Positions 52,656 through 60,474 of a DNA stretch of 64,000 nucleotides are shown piece after piece. Every line of letters begins with the position of its first letter. Position 1 is the stretch's first letter. The position numbers and the translations under genes are program-made. The stretch spans positions 2,604,001-2,668,000 of the forward strand of contig NZ_CP089414.1 of the NCBI RefSeq assembly GCF_022394535.1, in the 5' to 3' direction. Under the pieces are notes generated by a model. That model was not told where the DNA came from and did not search any database. It saw only the letters and a list, made by a program, of their open reading frames with translations. The stretch is from Dyella terrae. Its GTDB lineage: Bacteria; Pseudomonadota; Gammaproteobacteria; Xanthomonadales; Rhodanobacteraceae.

Positions 52656-53232
52656 TCTGGCCGCACTCGGCATGACCTCGCGAGACGGCCACGTCATCAA
52701 GCCCGACCAGCACTTCGGCCAGCGCACGCACGAAGCCGTGAAAGCCTTCCAGCTCGCCCACGGCCTGAAGCCGGATGGTGTTGCCGGGGCGGCCACGCTC
52801 GCCGCCATCACTCAGGCCAAGGATCTCGCGCAGACCCACACGCCCAGCCTGCTCGACGCGCAACACCCCGCGCATGGCATGTATCAACAGGCTTATCAGT
52901 GCGTGGCGCGCCTGGATGAAACGCAGGGCCGCGCTTCCGGCGCACACACGCAGATGTTTGCTGGCAGCCTGACCACCGCCGCCCTTGGGGCCGGCATGAG
53001 CCAGATCGATCACGTCGTGCTATCGGACGACGCCAGCCGCGGCTTTGCCGTGCAGGGCCCGCTCAGCTCGCCGTTCAAGCAGTACGCCAGCGTCAACGTG
53101 ATGGACGCCATCCAGACGCCGCTCGACCAGAGCAGCCAACAAGCCGCCGCGCAGATGAGCGCAACGCCGATAGCCCCTCCGTTGAACCAGAATCTCACTG
53201 CCCAGCAGCAGGTGGCCGGGCCCAGCTTGTAA
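52543..53232 (+). CDS. C-terminal half of the frameshifted XVIPCD effector (module 2)
   Basis: 230 codons in the frame one base off. They hold the peptidoglycan-binding domain (GAAVGQLQHDLAALG, FGQRTHEAVKAFQLAHGL) and the XVIPCD (HPAHGMYQQAYQCVARL, MSQIDHVVLSDD, FAVQGPLSSPFKQYASV). A Gln-rich tail follows. Both domains are well kept, so the break is recent or a sequencing error. It has no ribosome site of its own at the junction; a start inside the first half (ATG 52429) exists in this frame. Confidence 0.72.
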   Translation, partial: HAHTKAPTHSTNAAASHAHTHALRQGDQGAAVGQLQHDLAALGMTSRDGHVIKPDQHFGQRTHEAVKAFQLAHGLKPDGVAGAATLAAITQAKDLAQTHTPSLLDAQHPAHGMYQQAYQCVARLDETQGRASGAHTQMFAGSLTTAALGAGMSQIDHVVLSDDASRGFAVQGPLSSPFKQYASVNVMDAIQTPLDQSSQQAAAQMSATPIAPPLNQNLTAQQQVAGPSL

Positions 53233-53292
53233 CGGCAAGAGTCACGCGGTGAGCAAGTGAAAAGGCGCTGAAGAAGGGTCGGGGTGTATGCC

Positions 53293-53319
53293 TCTCAGAA
53301 AGAGCACTCTGACCCTTTC
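53293..53319. repeat. Short intergenic repeat AGAGCACTCTGACCC
   Basis: CTCAGAAAGAGCACTCTGACC, member of the repeat family, just past the module 2 effector. A related copy (GAAGGAAAGCACCCTGCC) is at about 53864-53882. Confidence 0.45.
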
Positions 53320-53348
53320 ACCGCTCCTTTTTCACTCGTCGCCCGTGG

Positions 53349-53792
53349 CTAGGGATCTGCTCCAAACAACTGTCGATAGACCTTCCGCTCCGCCGTTAGC
53401 ATGTTTCGCACTTGGGCTTCACTGAGCGTCCGCCACGTCCAGTCGATCTGAAGAGGCGTGCCTCCCCAAGTGAAGAAGTCCCGAGCACCCGCCTCCCGCA
53501 CGCCTTGAGCGATCGCCACGACGTACTGCCCGTCCTCCGCTCGACACAACCAGTTGGCATCGACCTGAACCAGGTCGCCATAGCGGGTTCGTATGGTGTT
53601 GTTGGACCAACGATGGAGCACTGATAACCGCGATGCCGGGACCTGCGCACCATTGACTAGCGCCGTCTCTTCCTCGAACGAGCGTTGGAGCAGTTTGTCA
53701 GCACTTCTCGCACGACCGGTCAGCTGCAGCAAAGGCAGCAGCATCAGCGCCACTAAAAAGAAAGCGATCAACGGCCCCACGGCATTCTCCAC
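53349..53792 (-). CDS. Membrane-anchored protein, paralog B of a pair flanking effector module 2
   Basis: 147 residues. N-terminal helix (PLIAFFLVALMLLPLLQL), then ALVNGAQVPASRLSVLHR, YGDLVQVDANWLCRAEDGQYV and DWTWRTLSEAQVRNML. The order and spacing match the 49559-49942 protein, with a longer middle loop. Family not recognised. GTG start without an evident ribosome site. Confidence 0.6.
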   Translation of the reverse strand: MENAVGPLIAFFLVALMLLPLLQLTGRARSADKLLQRSFEEETALVNGAQVPASRLSVLHRWSNNTIRTRYGDLVQVDANWLCRAEDGQYVVAIAQGVREAGARDFFTWGGTPLQIDWTWRTLSEAQVRNMLTAERKVYRQLFGADP

Positions 53793-53954
53793 CTAGTGTC
53801 ACGCGACTTAGGAAAGGGTGCAGGATGGGTCGCGGAACTGAACTGGGCAACGTACTCCACTCTGAAGGAAAGCACCCTGCCGTTTGTTTGCTCTACCGAC
53901 CCAGCGATTGCCGGCACACCAGCCTGCCAGTAAGGTCCTGCCACGTTCAGCACC

Positions 53955-54398
53955 ATGGAAGGGATACCCGTGTCATTGAAGCCAACGCTTCTACTCTGTG
54001 CTTTGCTGATCCCCGCCGTCGTACTCAGCCCCTCGGCGGCGGCAGACACCTATGGCGCCGACATGTCCCATGTATACGGCCTGCACCCTAGCTACGACGC
54101 TTGCTTGAGCAAAGCCAGCGACGATACTGCCGCCATAGTGGCGTGCGCGCGAGCGGAGCTCGTTTATCAGGACAAGCGCCTCAACGACGCTTATGCCGCA
54201 CTCATGGTGAGGCTGGATCCCGAGCGCCAGGCCAAGCTCAAAGCAGAGGAGCTCCGCTGGATACAGTTCCGCAACGACCGCTGCGCCAACACCATCGACG
54301 GACTGCAGATTCCCGAGTACCAGGCACCCACGTGCAGAGTCGAAGAATCAGGACGACAGGCGAATCTGCTCGAGTTGAGGGCACGGCTTGCCGAGTAG
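53955..54398 (+). CDS. LprI-type lysozyme-inhibitor-like protein (DUF1311)
   Basis: 147 residues. Signal peptide ending PSAAADT. The DUF1311 pattern is visible: YDACLSKASDDTAAIVACARAEL, then YQDKRLNDAYAALMVRLDPE, then LRWIQFRNDRCAN, with four Cys that pair in this family. LprI of mycobacteria inhibits lysozyme. An exported lysozyme-inhibitor-like gene beside a peptidoglycan-attacking effector suggests a second immunity layer, but the family is broad. ATG 53955 follows a weak site. Confidence 0.76.
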   Translation: MEGIPVSLKPTLLLCALLIPAVVLSPSAAADTYGADMSHVYGLHPSYDACLSKASDDTAAIVACARAELVYQDKRLNDAYAALMVRLDPERQAKLKAEELRWIQFRNDRCANTIDGLQIPEYQAPTCRVEESGRQANLLELRARLAE

Positions 54399-54784
54399 TC
54401 AGCTGCGACCGCAGCTTTTTTCTACTACCGCCCGATTTTCACAACTTCTAAAGATTCCCCTGATGGGGATACAACAATTGATCGCTTAATCTGACCCTGC
54501 TCCTGAGTCATATAGATGACCCCCTAGAGCAAGCGACCGCCCTGCTGGCGGAGCACCAACAGCCTACTGAACATGGCTGGATGGACAGATGGGCGGCCAC
54601 GCAAGGGCCGCCCATTTCCTTTTCTGGGCTTCGCACATCTCATTGCCACGACAAGGCAACGGCTGAGCCGTCTTCCACAAAGTGCACTCGCCCCGTTTCG
54701 GCGTCCTACGGGATCACGCTGCAAACACACGCGCGGGAAACAATGACGGCCACCTGCTTACCCGCATGATCGGAGAGCAACGAT
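54399..54784. other. Gene-free stretch with terminator
   Basis: About 386 bp. Apart from the strong hairpin at 54589-54615 and a palindrome-like CCGCCCTGCTGGCGG, no gene is seen. Confidence 0.4.
54589..54615 (+). terminator. Strong hairpin terminator
   Basis: 10-bp perfect stem ATGGGCGGCC / GGCCGCCCAT with a 7-nt loop, followed by TTCCTTTTC. It is 190 bp past the LprI-type gene. Confidence 0.6.
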
Positions 54785-55633
54785 ATGTGGCGATCTCCAA
54801 CCCTCGCGCTGATGCTCCTGGCGACCCTGGCCAGCCACGCTCAAACCGTGAAGCTGTGGCCCGGCGTGGCGCCCGGCTCGGAGCACTGGACGCAGAAGGA
54901 ACAAGTGGAGAAGAACACGCCGGTCGGCACGGTGATCATCAACGTTGTTGAGCCGACCCTCACCGCTTATCTGCCTGAGCCCGGCAAAGCCACGGGCGCA
55001 GGTGTGGTTATCGCACCCGGTGGCGCGTTTGTGGCGCTGGCCATCGACCGGGAGGGCAACGACGTTGCGCGCTGGCTGCAAAGCAAGGGCATCGCCGCCT
55101 TCGTGCTCAAGTACCGCACGATGGAGAAGCGCCTACCCGGCATTCCGGCAAACATGGATATGGATGCGGCAGCGAAGTACGGCATCGCCGATGGCATCCA
55201 GGCCATCAAGCTCGTCCGCCAGCACGCCGCCGAATGGCACGTGGCACCCGACAAAATGGGCATCGTCGGCTTCTCCGCCGGCGGCATGCTGGCGAGCGAA
55301 GTGCTACTACAAGACGACGCCAGCACCCGCCCCAACTTCGCCGCACTCATCTACGGCGCACCGTTCGGACGCATGCCCAACATCCCCGCCAAACTGCCAC
55401 CGATGTTCATGGCCTGGGCACAGGACGATCCGATGGCACGAGATGACGTCGCCAAGTTCTACGGTGCATTGCTTGCTGCTGGCAACAAGCCCGAAGCGCA
55501 TATCTATAGCGCGGGCGGGCACGGCTTTGGCATGAAGCAGCAGGGCACGACCAGTGACCAGTGGATCGATGCGTTCTATACGTGGATGGTGGCGCAGGGG
55601 TTCACGGGTGCAAGCGTGGGACAGCTGCGCTGA
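54785..55633 (+). CDS. Secreted alpha/beta hydrolase (esterase/BD-FAE-like)
   Basis: 282 residues. Signal peptide ending LASHAQT. The alpha/beta-hydrolase landmarks are GVVIAPGGAFVAL (oxyanion HGG-type, here PGG), the nucleophile in VGFSAGGML (Ser near 160), the acid in AWAQDDPM and the His in GGHGFGM. The layout fits acetyl-xylan/feruloyl-type esterases that deacylate plant polysaccharides. The short ribosome site GGAGAGCAACG precedes ATG 54785. Confidence 0.85.
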   Translation: MWRSPTLALMLLATLASHAQTVKLWPGVAPGSEHWTQKEQVEKNTPVGTVIINVVEPTLTAYLPEPGKATGAGVVIAPGGAFVALAIDREGNDVARWLQSKGIAAFVLKYRTMEKRLPGIPANMDMDAAAKYGIADGIQAIKLVRQHAAEWHVAPDKMGIVGFSAGGMLASEVLLQDDASTRPNFAALIYGAPFGRMPNIPAKLPPMFMAWAQDDPMARDDVAKFYGALLAAGNKPEAHIYSAGGHGFGMKQQGTTSDQWIDAFYTWMVAQGFTGASVGQLR

Positions 55634-55658
55634 AGGCTGCTTCTCGCTACGCAGCGGT

Positions 55659-55687
55659 GAAAAAAGTGCACTCTGACCCGGGGTTCC
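55659..55687. repeat. Short intergenic repeat AAAGTGCACTCTGACCC
   Basis: GAAAAAAGTGCACTCTGACC, member of the repeat family, between two convergent genes. Confidence 0.45.
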
Positions 55688-55703
55688 TTGGCCGCGCCAA
55701 CGC

Positions 55704-56540
55704 CTATTTTGACTTGCTGGCCTCTTGGACCGCATTGAGTTGCTTGGTAGCGCCAAGGTCTCCGGCAGCGGCCGCCTGTTTGATCAGTGATGCCGCCTCG
55801 GCAGTCTTGCCCTCGGTGAGCTTGGTGTAGCCGAGCCCACTAGTGGCCGATGCTACTTGGTCGTGTGGAAGCGAGCTGTCGGACACGGCCTCCGTGAACG
55901 ATGCGCTCGCTGCCTGGACATCACCCGTGGCCAGCTTGGCCCAGCCGCATTGCGCCTGATTGCGCTCACGACAGACCGTGTCCGCTGCGGCGGCGGGCTG
56001 CGCCGAGGCAAACACTTTATCGATGCTGCTCTTTACAGAGGGTGGCGTGGGGACTATCGCCGCGAACAACTTCGCCCGGTCGCTGTTGGCCACAGCATTG
56101 GTCGTGACCTGTGCATGCAACTGGTCGTTGTCGGTTTTCAGCTGCTTCAGATAGTCGCCCAGCTTGGCCACATTCACCTTCACCACGCTATCGGGCCCAT
56201 CCGGCGAGACATCCACCAGATTGCCGGTGGGTTTGGGCGTCAGGTGGGTTTCGATCAGCGGCGCCGAATTCGAAACTAGCCCTTCCAGGTCTGGCTTGAC
56301 CTCCACCGAAATGGTGATGCGCGGGTTGTGCTCCCCTTTGAGGTAATCGAGCACAGAGCTGAAGGCACCCGCCACCGCACACACTATCAGCAGGATGACG
56401 GCGTACTTCAGGCAAGTTCTTAGCGTGGCGTGTTGCTGCTCGGTGACGCGCTTGCCGATGATGCCGGTAATGATGCCCCCGACTAGGCCCAGCGCAAGCC
56501 CGGGCAGCCCGTACTGAAGCAAGGACCCATCGAACGTCAT
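55704..56540 (-). CDS. Membrane protein with TPR-like C-terminus
   Basis: 278 residues. Two N-terminal helices (LPGLALGLVGGIITGIIG; CLKYAVILLIVCAVAGAFSS) are followed by a coiled stretch (LGDYLKQLKTDNDQLHAQV). A helical repeat region has WAKLATGDVQAASASFTEA and GLGYTKLTEGKTAEAASLIKQ, similar to Sel1/TPR repeats. Two Cys flank RERNQAQ. Function unknown. ATG 56540 has GAGGGG upstream. Confidence 0.68.
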   Translation of the reverse strand: MTFDGSLLQYGLPGLALGLVGGIITGIIGKRVTEQQHATLRTCLKYAVILLIVCAVAGAFSSVLDYLKGEHNPRITISVEVKPDLEGLVSNSAPLIETHLTPKPTGNLVDVSPDGPDSVVKVNVAKLGDYLKQLKTDNDQLHAQVTTNAVANSDRAKLFAAIVPTPPSVKSSIDKVFASAQPAAAADTVCRERNQAQCGWAKLATGDVQAASASFTEAVSDSSLPHDQVASATSGLGYTKLTEGKTAEAASLIKQAAAAGDLGATKQLNAVQEASKSK

Positions 56541-56769
56541 AGCAGCAGCCCCTCTCGGTGCATGCACCCACGGGAGGCGTGGGTGCGCCCCAACGCCAGC
56601 CGAGTATCGAAGGAAAGCCCTGGGGTGTCGCTAGGCCCTAAGTCGTAAGTAATGGCTAGTGGACTGCCGACGACGCACGATCAGAAAGAGGTCGCCGCCC
56701 GCATGCCACTTCAACTGACGAAGCAACGTGTTTCAGAGAAGAGGCAGTGGAAAAGGGGCGAAGTACATT

Positions 56770-56803
56770 TCTCTCAGAAAAGCACTCTGCCCTCCCCTTT
56801 TGG
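56770..56803. repeat. Short intergenic repeat AAAAGCACTCTGCCC
   Basis: TCTCAGAAAAGCACTCTGCC, member of the repeat family, directly before the stop of the GNHR-motif gene. Confidence 0.45.
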
Positions 56804-56816
56804 TTTCGCTGCTGCG

Positions 56817-57263
56817 CTAAGCCCAGTGCACAAGATCGGGAAGAATTTGCGCGTCGAGCGGACCTTCAATGACAAAAGCCATAAGAAGGAGATTCACGCC
56901 CCCGAGATATGCACTGACCACGCGGTGATTCCCATCCAAGAGAAGTACGCCTCCGTCCGGAAGGCCATAGGCCGGAGCCACCACTACGGTCGGCGCTCCT
57001 TCCTGGTAGTGAAATCGGTGGCGTTTCTCGAGTGCTTCGCTTTGAGCCGCTGATGAAACGTTCTGCGGCACGGCACCGTGATCGAAATAGTCACAGGCTA
57101 CGTCGCTGCCATCGAGGTACCACGGAGTAAAGATGCGATTGGCATCTCCCGGCAACTGAAGCTGTTGCAGTCTGATGCTTGGATTCGACGGACTGAGAAG
57201 CTGCCAGTTGAGTAACACTTGAATAGGCTTCTCGAAGTGATACTTGAATTCAGCGATGTTCAT
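56817..57263 (-). CDS. Protein of unknown function with a ParB-like GNHR motif
   Basis: 148 residues, no signal peptide. LLLDGNHRVVSAYLGGV near the C-terminus matches the DGNHR-x-x-A-x-x-x-G motif of ParB/sulfiredoxin-fold proteins, which bind nucleotide. The N-terminal half (FHYHFEKPIQVLLNWQLL-type) is not recognised. ATG 57263 starts MNIAEF. Its position in a toxin-immunity region is suggestive only. Confidence 0.62.
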   Translation of the reverse strand: MNIAEFKYHFEKPIQVLLNWQLLSPSNPSIRLQQLQLPGDANRIFTPWYLDGSDVACDYFDHGAVPQNVSSAAQSEALEKRHRFHYQEGAPTVVVAPAYGLPDGGVLLLDGNHRVVSAYLGGVNLLLMAFVIEGPLDAQILPDLVHWA

Positions 57264-57382
57264 GCGCCTTCCAAGATTCTCGCTGCAATGAGGGCGTGAG
57301 GTGAGCACTCGCTCCCTTCTTCCTATTTGATGCCTTTGCGCCAGCCAAGCAGTGAACCTGACCCGGCTGGCTAGCTAAATAA

Positions 57383-57913
57383 CTACCTTAGGCTCCCGAC
57401 GCCCCCGTTGACTGGCGCAGCGATCGGAGGTGGTGGTGCAACAGGTGGCCCGGAGGTACGGAAAGGCAAGCTTGTCTTTCCAGATTGTGCATTGAATCTG
57501 ATCGCCATTGCGAAAGGCCGAGAGCCACTCCACGGAGGCAACGTCGCGTGCTCAAGGGTGTGCGCAAAGCACGTAGTCAGCTCGTTCTGGGGTGCAACGA
57601 ACACGTTCGAAGGCAGCCCGTCTGCGGAAACCAAAGCCACAACCGTGAACTCAGGAGTGTTGTCGCTGGGAGAGGAGCCAAGGCATTTGCGCAACGCATC
57701 TTTGAGGCTGGCCAAGGCGGAGCTTTGCATAAGCGCGTCGTTGTACTGGGAACCATCGGTCGTCACGTCCATGATCTGGGCCATGGCGTTCAACTGGGTG
57801 TAGGTAAGTGGACGAACTGGAGCTTCCGCGGATCTAGCTGTCGGCACGTAAATGAGGGCTGCGAAAACCGCGCAACAGGTCAGCGCAATTCCAGCTCGTT
57901 TGGCGGACTTCAT
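57383..57913 (-). CDS. Exported protein with a TonB-C-like domain
   Basis: 176 residues. Signal peptide ending TARSAEA. The domain at about 85-160 (LRKCLGSSPSDNTPEFTVVA, VSADGLPSNVFVAPQNELTT, CFAHTLEHATLPPW) resembles the strand-helix layout of TonB C-terminal or AgmX-type modules, with a likely disulfide. A Pro-rich tail (PPVAPPPPIAAPV) ends the protein. AAGGGG precedes ATG 57913. Role unknown. Confidence 0.65.
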   Translation of the reverse strand: MKSAKRAGIALTCCAVFAALIYVPTARSAEAPVRPLTYTQLNAMAQIMDVTTDGSQYNDALMQSSALASLKDALRKCLGSSPSDNTPEFTVVALVSADGLPSNVFVAPQNELTTCFAHTLEHATLPPWSGSRPFAMAIRFNAQSGKTSLPFRTSGPPVAPPPPIAAPVNGGVGSLR

Positions 57914-57973
57914 ATGGCCCCTTGTCTTAGACGGTGCGAAAAGCTCGAGAAAGAGACCTTGAGCTCTTTGATC

Positions 57974-58028
57974 GAAGGAAAGCACTCCGTTCTCGTCCCG
58001 AAAAGTGCACTCTGACCCCTGTTTTCGT
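57974..58028. repeat. Pair of short intergenic repeats
   Basis: Two copies in tandem: GAAGGAAAGCACTCCGTTC, then GAAAAGTGCACTCTGACCCC. Same family as the others. An inverted copy (AATCAGAGTGCCTT) is near 58580. Confidence 0.5.
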
Positions 58029-58047
58029 TTTGCCTTCCGAGTTCTGC

Positions 58048-58419
58048 TCACAACCGCTGCTGGCCATCTAATCGCTGACGGCCGGCGCAAGCCTGAGGCT
58101 TGCCACCAGCACCAGCAATCTGGGTATAGACGCTTCCTTTGACCTGAATGACAGTGCCACCGATGCACTGCTCATCTGGGGCGAGCTGCAATGCCAGGCG
58201 ACGTTGCTCTGCTTCGGCCATCACTTGCTGCTGACGAGCCCGTTGTCCCGCCAGCAACCGCTCTTGCTGCTGCCGCGCGATCTCAAGCTGCTGCTGCGAG
58301 AAATCGTTTAGCGTATGGGTGATGGTTTCCGTGGCGTAGTGAAGATAGATCAAACGCCAAGCCAAACCGCCCACCGTCACCACGAGCGCGACGGTCAATC
58401 CCTGCACAAACTTTGGCAT
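58048..58419 (-). CDS. Membrane-anchored coiled-coil protein
   Basis: 123 residues. One N-terminal helix (FVQGLTVALVVTVGGLAWRLI) is followed by a Gln/Arg/Glu-rich coiled coil (about 40-85; QQQLEIARQQQERLLAGQRA). A short C-terminal domain has a Cys pair (EQCIGGTV, PQACAGRQ). GGGAGGGG precedes ATG 58419. Family not recognised. Confidence 0.62.
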   Translation of the reverse strand: MPKFVQGLTVALVVTVGGLAWRLIYLHYATETITHTLNDFSQQQLEIARQQQERLLAGQRARQQQVMAEAEQRRLALQLAPDEQCIGGTVIQVKGSVYTQIAGAGGKPQACAGRQRLDGQQRL

Positions 58420-58717
58420 CACAGCCCCTCCCGAATCCCCGGCTCATCGTAAGCAAGGCTCCGATGCCTGCGCAATTTGCCTTACGGCAGAGTTCGCTTC
58501 AAAAGAACAGGCCGGTCCATTTCCGCTAGTCGCGAAAGGCGGCCCAATATGCCTTCGAAGAAAAGGCGAAAGAAAATCAGAGTGCCTTCTCTCAAAAAAA
58601 CAACTGACAAATGGGCTCAGGTTCACCTCCGCACAGGTGAGAAGTGAACCTGCCCCCGTTATCTTCACCCGCCCCTAATTTAAAATCACTAAGACCGCTA
58701 TTTTTCATTAACAAAAA

Positions 58718-58740
58718 AGGGCGGCACAATTTGCCGCCCT
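58718..58740 (-). terminator. Rho-independent terminator of nrdJb
   Basis: 9-bp stem AGGGCGGCA / TGCCGCCCT with a CAATT loop and a T tract on the minus strand. It lies in an otherwise gene-free 350-bp gap. Confidence 0.85.
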
Positions 58741-58772
58741 CAATTATCACCATATCGCAGAAAACTACTTAT

Positions 58773-59516
58773 TCAGCCGCACTTGCTATACCCACAATTC
58801 AAACAAGTCTGGCACCCATCCATCAGCACCAGCGCCTGGGTGTTGCACTTGACGCAAAGGGTGGCGCCGGGCGGGAAGCCGGTGGCGGATTCGGACTTGG
58901 CTTCAGCAGCAGCAGGTACAGCGCTCTTACCGTTGGCAGCGGCCTCGTAAGCAGCTCGCTTTTCGGCAATGAGCTTGCGTGTGGACTCATCCATTTCCGG
59001 ATCGTGGATGAGGCCGATAGTCTTCATGTGTTGCTCGATCACCCCGCCGATCTCGGCGACGATGCTCGGCATGTAGACGCCGCCGGCTTTGAAGTAGCCG
59101 CCGCGCGGGTCGAACACAGCCTTCATCTCTTCCACCAGGAAGGTGACGTCGCCGCCTTTGCGGAATACGGCGGAGAGGATGCGGGTGAGCGCCACGATCC
59201 ACTGGAAGTGGTCCATGTTCTTCGAGTTGATGAAGATCTCGAAGGGACGGCGCTGTTCGTACTGGGTGCCGGCGTTGAGCACGATGTCGTTGACGGTGAC
59301 GTACAACGCATGCTCGAACAGCGGTGATTTGATCTTGTAGGTGGAGCCGACAAGCGTCTCGGGACGCTCCAGGCTCTCGTGCATCTGGATGACTTCCGCC
59401 TTGGGCGCTTCTTTGGAAGCGGCCGGCTGGGCGGCGGGTGCAGCGGCGGACGCGGCTTTGTCTTCGGGCTTGACGACGTTGTAGCCCTTGATCTTCTTTT
59501 CGATCTTGATCGCCAT
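58773..59516 (-). CDS. nrdJb: Class II ribonucleotide reductase, C-terminal subunit (NrdJb)
   Basis: 247 residues. It matches the small half of the split adenosylcobalamin-dependent reductase. The central domain (FINSKNMDHFQWIVALTRIL, GGVYMPSIVAEIGGVIEQH) is followed by a C-terminal zinc/redox tail CVKCNTQ ... LMDGCQTCLNCGYSKCG. Those Cys re-reduce the active site in the main subunit. A lysine/alanine-rich linker is near the N-terminus. It lies after nrdJa and the histone-like gene on the same strand, behind a terminator, so it may have its own promoter. ATG 59516. Confidence 0.9.
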   Translation of the reverse strand: MAIKIEKKIKGYNVVKPEDKAASAAAPAAQPAASKEAPKAEVIQMHESLERPETLVGSTYKIKSPLFEHALYVTVNDIVLNAGTQYEQRRPFEIFINSKNMDHFQWIVALTRILSAVFRKGGDVTFLVEEMKAVFDPRGGYFKAGGVYMPSIVAEIGGVIEQHMKTIGLIHDPEMDESTRKLIAEKRAAYEAAANGKSAVPAAAEAKSESATGFPPGATLCVKCNTQALVLMDGCQTCLNCGYSKCG

Positions 59517-59622
59517 GGTGTGTGCTTCTTTTGAAGTGATTGGCGGCACGCATCAGCTTGAAGTGGCTGGCAAAACCAAGATCTCAGCGGAGACTCGAGG
59601 TCCAGAGCGGTAAGGGCACTGG

Positions 59623-59642
59623 ATTCCTGCCTTCGCAGGAAT
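59623..59642. repeat. Small intergenic palindrome, REP-like
   Basis: ATTCCTGC-CTTC-GCAGGAAT, a perfect 8-bp stem of the type dispersed in many Xanthomonadales genomes. Confidence 0.55.
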
Positions 59643-59689
59643 GACGGGACTGAGAGGGTGCCCGGTCTTGATGGCTACTTCGGAACAGA

Positions 59690-59717
59690 CCGGCCCGGCG
59701 TTTGCACGCCGGGCCGG
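59690..59717 (-). terminator. Terminator of the histone-like gene
   Basis: 12-bp stem CCGGCCCGGCGT / ACGCCGGGCCGG with a 4-nt loop, 13 nt past the stop. Confidence 0.75.
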
Positions 59718-59730
59718 ACCGTTTTACGAC

Positions 59731-60360
59731 TTACTTACGGCGTGCGGACTTCTTGGCGACCTTGCGGACGGCCTTCTTCACGCTCGCCTTCTTGCTGGCA
59801 GTGGACCTCTTGACCGCCTTGGCGGCGGTCTTCTTACCGGCGGCCTTGCGGGCCGTCTTCTTGACTGCGGCCTTCTTGGCCGTCTTTTTGCTGCTGACCT
59901 TACGAACAGCCTTTTTGGCGGCGACCTTGCGCACTGCCTTCTTGGCGACCTTGCGGCCGACCTTCTTGGCAGCGGCCTTCTTCACCGCTTTCTTCTTGGC
60001 AACCTTCTTGATGGCGGCTTTCTTCACCGCCTTCTTGGCGACCTTCTTGGCAGCAGCCTTCTTGACCGCTTTCTTCACGGTCTTCTTGGCGGCAGCCTTT
60101 TTCACGGTCTTCTTGACGGCCTTCTTGGCGGCAGCCTTCTTCACCGTCTTCTTGACGGCCTTCTTGGCAGCGGCCTTCTTCACCGCCTTCTTGGCGGCTT
60201 TCTTGGCCGGAGCTGCCTTCTTGGCCGCAGCCACCTTCTTCTTGGCACGAGCCTTCTTGGGGGCGGCTGCCGGGGTCACTTCGACCACGGGAACCTCGAC
60301 CGGCGCTTCTACGACCGTTACGGTTTCTTCGTTCACTTCAAACTCGGTATCGATGGACAT
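59731..60360 (-). CDS. Histone H1-like Lys/Ala-rich DNA-binding protein
   Basis: 209 residues. An acidic N-terminus (about 1-30) is followed by about 170 residues of repeated KKAVKKAAAKK-type units, very basic, as in AlgP/H1-like bacterial proteins that bind DNA without a folded domain. It lies between the two reductase halves on the same strand, 114 bp from nrdJa. The repeats are prone to length change by slippage. GGAGGGG precedes the ATG. Exact role unknown; nucleoid or regulatory binding is likely. Confidence 0.88.
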   Translation of the reverse strand: MSIDTEFEVNEETVTVVEAPVEVPVVEVTPAAAPKKARAKKKVAAAKKAAPAKKAAKKAVKKAAAKKAVKKTVKKAAAKKAVKKTVKKAAAKKTVKKAVKKAAAKKVAKKAVKKAAIKKVAKKKAVKKAAAKKVGRKVAKKAVRKVAAKKAVRKVSSKKTAKKAAVKKTARKAAGKKTAAKAVKRSTASKKASVKKAVRKVAKKSARRK

Positions 60361-60474
60361 GCGGGTATTCCCCTCCGACGTGGATTTTGGAACTTATGTT
60401 GAGCCTTGCCACCGGATATTCGGTATTGCTCTTGGCAGTGGGTCGGTGTCTGCAGGCAGGCACCGGCGCATAGT

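Noticed and set aside
59731..60360. Regular short repeats that could suggest a CRISPR array
   Set aside because: They are in-frame KKA-type codon repeats without unique spacers of constant length.
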